From Actinomycetota bacterium (lineage in GTDB: Bacteria; Actinomycetota; Thermoleophilia; Solirubrobacterales; Solirubrobacteraceae): DNA of 27,901 bases. A model generated the notes under the pieces. That model did no database searches and had not been told where the DNA came from. It saw nothing but the letters and a program-made list of their open reading frames with translations. The stretch is taken from NCBI GenBank assembly GCA_005888335.1, contig VAWY01000092.1:1-27901 (forward strand), in the 5' to 3' direction. The translations under genes were made by a program, and so were the position numbers. Shown here piece after piece: positions 16,519-24,910 of this stretch; position 1 is the first letter of the stretch, and every line of letters begins with the position of its first letter.

Positions 16519-17360
16519 GTGCGGCTGGGCCCCGCCACCCCGCCGACCAGCAGCGTCTCGCGCGGCACCGTCGACTCGGGGAGGATCACGCTGCCCCGCA
16601 GCTGCGCGCCGTCGCCGATCGTGGCGCCGTGCCCGATGACGAGGGGGCCCTTCAGGTGGGCGTGCTCGCCGATCTGCACGTCGTCGCCGATCCACACGGG
16701 CGGCTCGATCATCGCGATCCCGTCCAGCGACGATCCCTCGCCGAGCATCAGCCCGGGGGCGACCTCTTCCCCCGTCACCGGCAGCCGCACCCGGCCCTCG
16801 AGAAGATCGAACGCGCCTTCGCGCACGCGCGCGACCGAGTCGAGCGCGAGGCTGTAGCCGGGCACCTCGACCGCGCGGACGCGCTCCCCGAGCGCCGGGA
16901 ACACGTCGGCCTCCCAGTCCGCAGCGCGATCGGCCGGGACGTGGTCGAGGACGGCCGGCTCGAGCACGTGGATGTCCCGGCCGGCCCACGTCGTGGCGAG
17001 CGCCCCGCCGGCGCGGTGGGTGTCGAGCAGGGCGGCGACGTCGAGGTCGGTCAGCATCTGGCCGGAGAGCACGAGGAACGGCTCGGCGCCGAGGTGGTGG
17101 CGAACGGCCAGCACGGTGCCCGCGGTGCCCAGCGGCCTGGGCTCGATCTCGTAGCCGAGCTCGGCGCCGAAGTGCCGCCGGACGGCCTGCGGGTGCCGGC
17201 GCAGGACGGCGACGATCTCCTCGACCCCCGCCCGGCGCAGCAGCCCAACCGTGTGCGCCATCACCGGCCGGTCGAGCACCGGCACCATCGCCGCCGGAAT
17301 GTCCGCGGTCAGCGGCTCGAGGTCCCCCTCGCGGCCGGCGGCGAGGATGACCGCGCGCAC
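16503..17360 (-). CDS. Degenerate NDP-sugar pyrophosphorylase-like protein with left-handed beta-helix
   Basis: This 285-residue protein is a paralogue of the intact enzyme at 23797-24897, with a nucleotidyltransferase-like domain (about 1-190) and hexapeptide repeats forming a left-handed beta-helix (about 203-270). Key residues are lost. The signature GxGTRLxPLT reads GREGDLEPLT, so the catalytic Arg is absent. The Lys of PKP reads PAA (22-24). The metal-binding Asp of NGD reads SGQ (99-101). About 35 residues including the sugar-binding EKP loop are missing. Such a protein is unlikely to make a nucleotide sugar; a regulatory subunit or carrier of the UDP-glucose pyrophosphorylase encoded just before it is a fair guess. 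The GTG start shares one base with that gene's TAG. Confidence 0.9.
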   Translation of the reverse strand: MRAVILAAGREGDLEPLTADIPAAMVPVLDRPVMAHTVGLLRRAGVEEIVAVLRRHPQAVRRHFGAELGYEIEPRPLGTAGTVLAVRHHLGAEPFLVLSGQMLTDLDVAALLDTHRAGGALATTWAGRDIHVLEPAVLDHVPADRAADWEADVFPALGERVRAVEVPGYSLALDSVARVREGAFDLLEGRVRLPVTGEEVAPGLMLGEGSSLDGIAMIEPPVWIGDDVQIGEHAHLKGPLVIGHGATIGDGAQLRGSVILPESTVPRETLLVGGVAGPSRTQGRA

Positions 17361-18754
17361 TACATCTCGAGGACGGCGCCGTCCTCGATGCGCAGCTGGC
17401 CGTCGCCGTCGTGCTCGACGCGCACGCTGCCGCGGACGACGACCCCGCGCCCGAAGGCGACGTCCCCGGCGACCGCGAGGCGCTCGCACGCCACCAGCGA
17501 CGGCGCGCCGGCGGCGAAGCGCGCCTCGAAGTCGCGCACGAGCTTGTAGAAGCGGGAGTCGAGGTCCACGAATGGCGGCGTGCCGTCGCGCTCGGCGGCG
17601 AGCTCGACGTTCGACTCCGGCGTGAGCACGTAGGCGTCGGAGCGCAGGGCGAGCAGGTCGCTGGTCGTCTTGACCGGCGCGAACCGCCGCCGCGACACGC
17701 GCAGCGCCCGGGTGCCCTCGAAGACGCCGATCGCCGCTCCCATCGCGCTCTCGAGCTGGATGACCGCGGGCGAGTCGGGATCGCCGGGGTCGACCGTCTT
17801 GCGGTTGACGATCATCGGCAGCCCCAGGACCCCGTCGCGCTCGCGCATGGCCTCGTCGAGCGTGCGGAGGTTGACCCACAGGTTGTTCGTGTTGAAGAAG
17901 CGGTGGCGCGCGACGTCCTGGAAGGCGTCGAGGTCCTCGTCGGGCGTCTGGGCGGTCTCGCGCAGCACCAGTCCGCCGTCGCGGCGCCGCGCGAGGTGCC
18001 CGCCCTTGCGGTCGGCTTCGGTGCGATCGGCGACCTCCATGGCGAACGGCAGCTGCTCGCGGGCGAACCAGGCGAGGATCCGCGGCTCGAGCACGGCGCC
18101 CAGGTTGTCGGCGTTGGAGACGAAGGCGTACTCGTAGCCGCGCTCGAGCAGCTGCTCGAGCATCCCCGAGACGACCAGCGCCGTGTAGAGATCGCCGTGC
18201 CCAGGCGGCGCCCACTCGAGCTCGGGGTCGTCGGGCCAAGTGACCGGCGTCAGGTCGTCGGCGCGCAGCTTGGGAACCTTGTCCTGGACGAAGTCGAGCG
18301 GCACGTCGGCGCCCAGCTCGGGATAGCGGTCGAGCGCCCTCAGCGAGTCGTCGCGCGTGTAGAAGCTGTTCATCAGGACGAGCGGGAGCCGGACGCCGTG
18401 GCGCTCGCGCGCCTGCAGCACCGCGCGCGCGATCACGTCCAGGAACGACAGCCCGTCCTTGACCTCGAGCAGCGACTTCGCGCGCGTCATGCCCATGCTC
18501 GTCCCCAGCCCGCCGTTGAGCTTGAGGACGATCGCGCGGTCCAGCGCGGCGCGCCCGTCGGCGTCGGGCTCGGGCAGCGCGTCGGCGTCGGGAACGTCCT
18601 CGACCGGCTCGATCTCGTCCTCGGGCAGCATCCCCTGCTCGCCCGCGACGAGCCGCTCGTAGAAGTCGGCGAAGGTGCGGATCGCGAGCTCCGCCACGCC
18701 GTCGCGGCGCATCTTCTCGATGCTGGCCTGAAGCCCCGTCGGCTGGACCGTCAC
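17360..18754 (-). CDS. UTP-glucose-1-phosphate uridylyltransferase, eukaryotic (UDPGP) type
   Basis: This 464-residue enzyme would make UDP-glucose from UTP and glucose-1-phosphate. It belongs to the UDPGP fold family of eukaryotes and some bacteria, not to bacterial GalU. The hallmarks are LKLNGGLGTSMGMTRAKSLL (78-97), WAPPGHGDLYTAL, FVSNADNLGA, FNTNNLWVNL and NRKTVDPG. The C-terminus is beta-helix-like (GDVAFGRGVVVRGSVRVE). The GTG at 18752-18754 overlaps the stop of the second AHCY gene (GTGA) and gives the expected N-terminus; the frame upstream of it is a shadow. UDP-glucose feeds the UDP-glucose dehydrogenase encoded upstream in the same run. A 22-bp palindrome (17367-17388) covers its last codons, immediately before the next gene's start. 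Confidence 0.94.
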   Translation of the reverse strand: MTVQPTGLQASIEKMRRDGVAELAIRTFADFYERLVAGEQGMLPEDEIEPVEDVPDADALPEPDADGRAALDRAIVLKLNGGLGTSMGMTRAKSLLEVKDGLSFLDVIARAVLQARERHGVRLPLVLMNSFYTRDDSLRALDRYPELGADVPLDFVQDKVPKLRADDLTPVTWPDDPELEWAPPGHGDLYTALVVSGMLEQLLERGYEYAFVSNADNLGAVLEPRILAWFAREQLPFAMEVADRTEADRKGGHLARRRDGGLVLRETAQTPDEDLDAFQDVARHRFFNTNNLWVNLRTLDEAMRERDGVLGLPMIVNRKTVDPGDPDSPAVIQLESAMGAAIGVFEGTRALRVSRRRFAPVKTTSDLLALRSDAYVLTPESNVELAAERDGTPPFVDLDSRFYKLVRDFEARFAAGAPSLVACERLAVAGDVAFGRGVVVRGSVRVEHDGDGQLRIEDGAVLEM

Positions 18755-19893
18755 GGCCGCCAGCTTGCCAGGTAGGACCTCTGCTCGGCGGTGAGGGTGT
18801 CGATCTCCACCCCGAGCGCGTCGAGCTTCAGGCGGGCGACGTCGCGGTCGAGCTCGGCGGGGACGGGGTGGACGCCCGGCCCGAGGTCGGCGCCGTGGCG
18901 GACGAGGTGCTCGGCGGCGAGCGCCTGCAGGGCGAAGGAGACGTCCATGACCTCGGCGGGGTGGCCCTGGGCGGCGGCCAGGTTGACCACGCGCCCGCTG
19001 GCGAGCAGGTGCAGGCGCCGGCCGTCGCCCATGTCGTGCTGCTCGACCAGCGGCAGGACCTCGCGCACGCCGCCGGTCGCGGCGGCGCGCAGGTCGCCGA
19101 GATCGATCTCCACGTCGAAGTGGCCCGCGTTGGCGAGCACCGCGCCGTCCTTCATGCGGGCGAAGTGCTCGGCGCGCAGCACCGCACGCCCACCCGTGAC
19201 AGTGACGAAGATGTCGCCGCGCTCGGCCGCGGCGAGTGCCGGCATGACCTCGAAGCCCTCCATCCGCGCCTCGAGCGCGCGCAGCGGATCGACCTCGCAG
19301 ACGATCACCGACGCGCCCGCGCCGCGCGCGCGCAGCGCGACGCCGCGGCCCGTCCAGCCGTAGCCGAGCACGACGAACGTGCGGCCGGCGAGGAGGACAT
19401 TCGTCGCGCGCACGATCCCGTCGAGCGTCGACTGGCCCGTCCCGTAGCGGTCGTTGAACGCGCGCTCGCTCAGCGCCTCGTTGACGGCGAGCACGGGGCA
19501 GCGCACCTGCATGCCCCGCAGGCGCACGAGCCCGGTCGTCGTCTCCTCGGTCGCGCCGGCGAGGCGCTCGTGCGCCGCGGCGATCAGGTCGCCGCCGTCG
19601 TCGAGCGCGAGGTCGGGCGCGCCGGCCGCCAGCGCGTCGATGCCCGCCGCGTACGCCGCGGCGTCGTCGCCGCGCCGGCCGTGCACCTCGGCGACGTCCG
19701 CCAGCGCCCGGGCGACGTCGTCCTGCGTCGAGAGCGGGTTGGCCGCCGCCAGCGCCACCCGGGCGCCGCCGGCCGCCAGCGCGCGCGCGAGGTTGGCGGT
19801 CTCGGCGGTGACGTGAAGGCAGGCCGCCACGGCCACGCCCTCCAGCGGGCGCTCGCGGGCGAAGCGCTCGCGGATCGAGCGGAGGACGGGCAT
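18751..19893 (-). CDS. Second, short adenosylhomocysteinase-like protein with altered active site
   Basis: This 380-residue member of the adenosylhomocysteinase family resembles the short archaeal/Thermotoga form: it lacks the ~40-residue insert and the KPDHYRY tail. Many features are kept: ACLHVTAET (His27), LDDGGDL (98-103), ATEETTTG (114-121), the NAD loop VVLGYGWTGRG (174-184) and NAGHFDVEID. In the catalytic segment, where active enzymes read K-x-x-F-D-N, this protein reads E-R-A-F-N-D (143-148): the catalytic Lys is Glu143 and the Asp is Asn147. I checked this on the raw bases (GAG and AAC). It may be inactive, regulatory, or act on a different thioether. It lies 37 bases after canonical ahcY and overlaps the next gene by four bases. 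Confidence 0.9.
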   Translation of the reverse strand: MPVLRSIRERFARERPLEGVAVAACLHVTAETANLARALAAGGARVALAAANPLSTQDDVARALADVAEVHGRRGDDAAAYAAGIDALAAGAPDLALDDGGDLIAAAHERLAGATEETTTGLVRLRGMQVRCPVLAVNEALSERAFNDRYGTGQSTLDGIVRATNVLLAGRTFVVLGYGWTGRGVALRARGAGASVIVCEVDPLRALEARMEGFEVMPALAAAERGDIFVTVTGGRAVLRAEHFARMKDGAVLANAGHFDVEIDLGDLRAAATGGVREVLPLVEQHDMGDGRRLHLLASGRVVNLAAAQGHPAEVMDVSFALQALAAEHLVRHGADLGPGVHPVPAELDRDVARLKLDALGVEIDTLTAEQRSYLASWRP

Positions 19894-19930
19894 CTGTCCG
19901 TCCGCCCACTCGATCCGGGCTGAGCCTCTG

Positions 19931-21363
<1,433 letters not shown>

Positions 21364-21367
<4 letters not shown>

Positions 21368-21726
21368 GCAGCCTCCGTGAGGGTCGCCAGCAGCTTGGAG
21401 TGCTTCTCCTGCTCCCAGCGCAGCCAGTCAGGCGCCGGGACGTTCTCGGGACGCGCCGGCTCGGCCTCGAACCACGCCTCCACCGCGCCTCGCAGCTCGG
21501 CGTCGCGGCGCAGGCGCAGCGCGAAGCCGACCTCCGCGAGGGCGATGCCGTGGCGCTCGAGCAGCTCGCGCAGGGTGCGCAGCCGCTGAAGCTCTTCGGG
21601 ACCGTAGAGCCGGTAGCCCTTCGTCGAGCGGCGGGGCTCGACGAGCCCGAGCTGCTCGACGTAGCGCAGCATGCGGGGCGACCAGCCGGTCGTCTCGGCG
21701 GCCTCGTGGATGGTCAGCGCGTCCAC
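21364..21726 (-). CDS. MerR-family transcriptional regulator
   Basis: This 120-residue protein opens with the MerR winged helix-turn-helix: [20 protein letters not shown] (4-23), then [19 protein letters not shown] (about 24-42). A dimerisation helix follows (about 45-75, [19 protein letters not shown]) and then a short C-terminal region (about 78-120) without cysteines that would mark a metal sensor. The ligand is unknown. I chose GTG at 21724-21726; TTG at 21744 is also in frame but lies inside a dyad that looks like the operator. The stop overlaps ahcY, so control of the SAM cycle genes downstream is the obvious hypothesis. A TAAGGT hexamer ends 8 bases before the GTG. Confidence 0.88.
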
Positions 21727-21733
21727 GAGGCCA

Positions 21734-21759
21734 AACCTTATCAAGCTCGTGTCAAGGTT
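21734..21759 (-). promoter_or_regulatory. Candidate merR-ahcY promoter and MerR-type operator
   Basis: On the minus strand AACCTT-N14-AAGGTT forms a perfect 6-bp dyad, the spacing range of MerR-family operators. TTGACA sits inside its left part (21750-21755) and TAAGGT (21735-21740), a -10-like hexamer 8 bases from the merR GTG, covers the right arm. The site overlaps the last codons of the upstream gene. Autoregulation of merR-ahcY is the likely use. Confidence 0.5.
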
Positions 21760-22714
21760 CGGTCGCGGCGAGGATGCTCTTGCGGTTCTTGGTGCTCTGC
21801 TCGTAGAGCCGCACCATCGCGCGGACCGTGTCGTTGGCGTCGCGCAGGCGCTCGACGATCTCGCCCGCCTTCATCGTGCCGTAGCCGTCCCACGGCGCCT
21901 CGATGTGGACTTCCGCGGCGGGCGCGGCGGGGCCCTCGCTCTCGACCGGGCGCTCGGCCTCGCGCTTTTCCTCGCGCAGACGGGCGGCCTGCGCGCGCGT
22001 CGGGCCCTCGGGGGTCTGGCCGGCCTCGCGGCGGGCCTCACGCAGCCGCGCGGCGCGGTCGGCGTACGGCGTCTCGGTCTCGGTCTCGGTGGGCACGGGA
22101 CCGCCGTTGTGCCGGCCCGCGGGCTGGGGCTCCGGCTCGGGCTCGGGCGGGGCGCTCCGGGCGGATCCCGGCGCCGGCGCCGGCTGCGGCCGGGCGCCGC
22201 CGAGGCGCTCGCGCGCCACGCGGTCGGCCAGCGGCCCGAGCAGGGCGCGCAGCGTGTCGAGGTAGCGCTGCTCGTCGTCGCGGATCGCGCGGGCCAGCGA
22301 CGCCGTCGTCGGGTCGCCGGCCGCCTCCGCCAGGCGCTCGAGCGCCTCGTAGGTGGCGACCTCGCGCGCCTCGGCGGCGATCTCGTCCTGGACGTTGCGC
22401 AGCAGGACGTCGGGGCGTGTGCGGCCGGTCAGCAGGTGCAGCGGGGCGAGCGCGGCGCCCGCGAGGCGGCCGGCGATCGCCTCGCCGAGCGTGACGACCG
22501 TTCCCACCGGCCCGCGGCTGGCGCCGAGGCTGGTCAGCCGCTCGGCCACCTGGTGGGCGTGGCGGCGCGTTTCGTCGAGGTGGCGGCGGGCGGCGGTGCG
22601 GTACGGGCCGGGGGGCGCGCCGCGCAGATGGCCCTGGAGGAGCGAGAGGCTGGACTGCTCGATCGCCTGCGCCTCGCGCAGCTGCTCGGTGATCAGGTCC
22701 GTGGCTGAGCTCAT
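21752..22714 (-). CDS. Ferritin-like helical protein with Pro-rich linker and C-terminal NRKSIL module
   Basis: This 320-residue protein has three parts. Residues 1-165 are helical with spaced Glu/His residues (IEQSSLSLLQGHL, ARRHLDETRRHAHQVAERL, LLRNVQDEIAAEAREVATYE, AIRDDEQRYLDTL), the four-helix pattern of ferritin-like DUF892/YciE proteins. Residues about 170-270 form a low-complexity Pro/Glu/Arg linker. Residues 273-320 form a compact end module, GYGTMKAGEIVERL then VRLYEQSTKNRKSIL, which resembles a tail I have seen on assorted actinobacterial proteins (Y-E-x-x-x-x-x-R-x-x-I-L). Metal binding is possible, but I cannot verify a complete di-iron site. It lies 24 bases after the PGI/PMI gene and 25 before merR. 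Confidence 0.75.
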   Translation of the reverse strand: MSSATDLITEQLREAQAIEQSSLSLLQGHLRGAPPGPYRTAARRHLDETRRHAHQVAERLTSLGASRGPVGTVVTLGEAIAGRLAGAALAPLHLLTGRTRPDVLLRNVQDEIAAEAREVATYEALERLAEAAGDPTTASLARAIRDDEQRYLDTLRALLGPLADRVARERLGGARPQPAPAPGSARSAPPEPEPEPQPAGRHNGGPVPTETETETPYADRAARLREARREAGQTPEGPTRAQAARLREEKREAERPVESEGPAAPAAEVHIEAPWDGYGTMKAGEIVERLRDANDTVRAMVRLYEQSTKNRKSILAATEP

Positions 22715-22738
22715 GGCGGCAACCTACCCGTCGCCGTC

Positions 22739-23794
22739 CTACCGCTTCGCCAGCCGCGCCTTGAGGTCGTCGATCACGCGGACCGGCGTGGGGTCGATCC
22801 CGCGCAGGACGGCGAGGTAGAGCGAGACGAGATCGCCGAGCAGCACGAGCGACATGACGCGCTCGACCGCGCCCTGCCCGCGCGTCGTCGCGCGGATGAC
22901 GGTCGTCGCGTGCTCGGCGATGAGCTCGCTGGTCAGCTCGATGCGGTCGCCGATGCGCGGGTGCTGGTCGGCGTCCTCGAGGAAGACCGCGGCGAAGCTG
23001 CCGAGGCCGGCCGTGCCCTGCCAGCCCACGATCTCGTTGTGGTCGAGCTCGGGCAGCTCGCCGGCGAAGGCGGGCAGCTTGGCGTTCTCGTTGATCTGCG
23101 TCTTCCAGCGGTAGGCGACCGGCGCGGTCAGCCCGGCGCCGGCGATCACGGGCACCGAGCCGTTGAGCGCGAGGGCGACCTCCTTGGCGATGTTGCCGTC
23201 GTCGGCCTCCGGCCCCCACTCGGCGCAGAGCTGGTCGATGTGCGCGGCGGCGACGTCGATCTCGCTCGCCATCCGCGGGCCGGCGCCGCACGCCGCCGCG
23301 ACCTCGAGCGCGGCGACGGTCATGTAGGCGACCGCCACGCGCGGCTGGAAGCCGCCGGGAAGCGGGATGACCGGCACGCTCTCGGCCCGGGCGAGCTCGG
23401 CGAGCTTGCCGCCGGTGGTGACCGCCACGCGTCGCGCGCCCAGCGCGCCCGCGGCGTCGAAGGCGGCGAGCGTCTCCTCGGTCTCGCCCGAGTAGGAGGC
23501 GCACAGGACCGTCGTGTCGGGCGTCGTCCAGCCCGGCAGGCCGTAGTCGCGCGCGGTGATGATCGGCCGCGAGGCGTGGTCGCCCAGCGCGACGCGCGCG
23601 AGGTCGCCGCCGATCGCCGAGCCGCCCATCCCGGCGACGACGAGCCCGTTGCGCGAGTCCCAGTCGCCGATGTCCGCCGAGCTGACACGCCACAGGGCGT
23701 CGCGCAGGTGCTCGGGGAGGTCGAGGATGTCCGCGAGCTGGTTGGCGGCGTCGACCCGCCCGACCGCCTCGTCGCCCAGGTCCCTCGCGGTCAC
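22739..23794 (-). CDS. Bifunctional phosphoglucose/phosphomannose isomerase (SIS family)
   Basis: This 351-residue enzyme interconverts fructose-6-phosphate with glucose-6-phosphate and mannose-6-phosphate. Two SIS domains are visible. The first has VVAGMGGSAIGGDL (52-65) and SYSGETEET (100-108). The second begins after residue ~190 and carries NENAKLPAFAGELPELDHNEI (235-255), the catalytic Glu/His segment of bacterial PGI/PMI. The GTG at 23792-23794 is my choice; TTG at 23798-23800, overlapping the previous stop as TTGA, is equally possible and adds two residues. It follows the mannose-1-phosphate guanylyltransferase-like gene directly, so it would supply mannose-6-phosphate for GDP-mannose. 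A phosphomannomutase is needed in between and is not in this window. Confidence 0.93.
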   Translation of the reverse strand: MTARDLGDEAVGRVDAANQLADILDLPEHLRDALWRVSSADIGDWDSRNGLVVAGMGGSAIGGDLARVALGDHASRPIITARDYGLPGWTTPDTTVLCASYSGETEETLAAFDAAGALGARRVAVTTGGKLAELARAESVPVIPLPGGFQPRVAVAYMTVAALEVAAACGAGPRMASEIDVAAAHIDQLCAEWGPEADDGNIAKEVALALNGSVPVIAGAGLTAPVAYRWKTQINENAKLPAFAGELPELDHNEIVGWQGTAGLGSFAAVFLEDADQHPRIGDRIELTSELIAEHATTVIRATTRGQGAVERVMSLVLLGDLVSLYLAVLRGIDPTPVRVIDDLKARLAKR

Positions 23795-23796
23795 GG

Positions 23797-24897
23797 TCAA
23801 AACTTGAGCCCTCCGTCCGGAATCTCGACGCCCGGGAAGACCCGGGCGCCCCGCGTCACCACGCAGTCGGCGCCGATCGTGACGCCCTCGCCGAGCACCG
23901 CGCCGCCGGTGATCTGGCTGTGCGCGCCGACGCGCGCGCCGGCGGCGACGATGGCGTCGCGCACGACGCAGCCCGCGCCGATCTCGGCCCCCTGCAGGAC
24001 GACGGCGCGCTCCACGACGGCGCCCGCGCCGACCGACGCCCCCTGGCCGAGCACGACCAGCGGCCCCACGTGGGCGCCCGCGGCGACCAGGCACTGGCGC
24101 TCGATGACCGCCGGCGGCACGACGCGCCCGCCGATCGTGGCCGACGGCTCGATCGACCGGAAGCTGTCACCGAGGTCCTCGCGCACCGCGGTCTGCACGT
24201 TGCCCTCGATGATGTCGAACGTGCCCTGCAGGTAGCGCTGCGGGGTACCGATATCGAGCCAGTAGGCGTCGGCGGCGAAGCCGTAGAGGCCGTTGCCGAC
24301 GAGCTGCGGCCAGATCTCGCGCTCGATCGAGACGTTCTTGTCCGGCGGCACGAGGTCGAGGATCGAGCGCTCGAGCACGTAGGCGCCCGCGGAGATGAGG
24401 TTGGTGTCGATCTGGTCGGGCGAGGGCTTCTCGACGAACTCGCGCACGGCGCCGTCCTCTTCGACACGGACGAGGCCGTAGGCGCTGGGGTCCTCGACCG
24501 GGACGAGCGCCAGCGTCGCCGTGGCCTTGGTGCTCTCGTGCTGGGCGATCTGCGCGGTCAGGTCGATGTCGGTGAGCACGTCGCCGTTGAGCATGAGGAA
24601 GCGCTCCTCGAGCAGCGACTCGGCGAACTTCAGCGCGCCGGCGGTGCCGCGCGGGTCGGGCTCCTCGACGTAGCGCAGGCGCAGCCCGTACGCCGAGCCG
24701 TCGCCGAGGACGTTGCGCACGGCCGTGGCCAGGTAGCCCATCGACATCACCACGTCGTCGACGCCGTGGACCTTCAGCCACTCGAGCATGTAGGCCAGGA
24801 ACGGCCGGTCGACCAGCGGGACGACCGGTTTGGGGACCGTGGACGTCAGCGGCCGGAGCCGGGTCCCCTCGCCGCCGACGAGGATCACCGCCTGCAT
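23797..24897 (-). CDS. NDP-sugar pyrophosphorylase, probably mannose-1-phosphate guanylyltransferase
   Basis: This 366-residue enzyme has all catalytic residues of the family: GGEGTRLRPLT (8-18), Lys23 in VPKP, the metal Asp in LNGDVLTDID (103-112), FVEKP (154-158) and WLDIGTP (213-219). A left-handed beta-helix of hexapeptide repeats follows (about 250-350). It matches the ManC/RmlA2 (M. tuberculosis Rv3264c-like) type that makes GDP-mannose. The nucleotide cannot be fixed from sequence alone, and glucose- or UTP-specific relatives exist. Its neighbours, a PGI/PMI immediately downstream and UDP-glucose dehydrogenase 13 bases upstream, favour envelope sugar supply. It serves as the intact comparison for the degenerate paralogue at 16503-17360. 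Confidence 0.93.
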   Translation of the reverse strand: MQAVILVGGEGTRLRPLTSTVPKPVVPLVDRPFLAYMLEWLKVHGVDDVVMSMGYLATAVRNVLGDGSAYGLRLRYVEEPDPRGTAGALKFAESLLEERFLMLNGDVLTDIDLTAQIAQHESTKATATLALVPVEDPSAYGLVRVEEDGAVREFVEKPSPDQIDTNLISAGAYVLERSILDLVPPDKNVSIEREIWPQLVGNGLYGFAADAYWLDIGTPQRYLQGTFDIIEGNVQTAVREDLGDSFRSIEPSATIGGRVVPPAVIERQCLVAAGAHVGPLVVLGQGASVGAGAVVERAVVLQGAEIGAGCVVRDAIVAAGARVGAHSQITGGAVLGEGVTIGADCVVTRGARVFPGVEIPDGGLKF

Positions 24898-24910
24898 TCG
24901 TGGGCCTCCG

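Noticed and set aside
17360..19909. Single 849-codon frame suggesting a fusion of something with UDP-glucose pyrophosphorylase
   Set aside because: The upstream half is an off-frame reading of the second AHCY gene. The GTGA overlap at 18751-18754 gives the true start.
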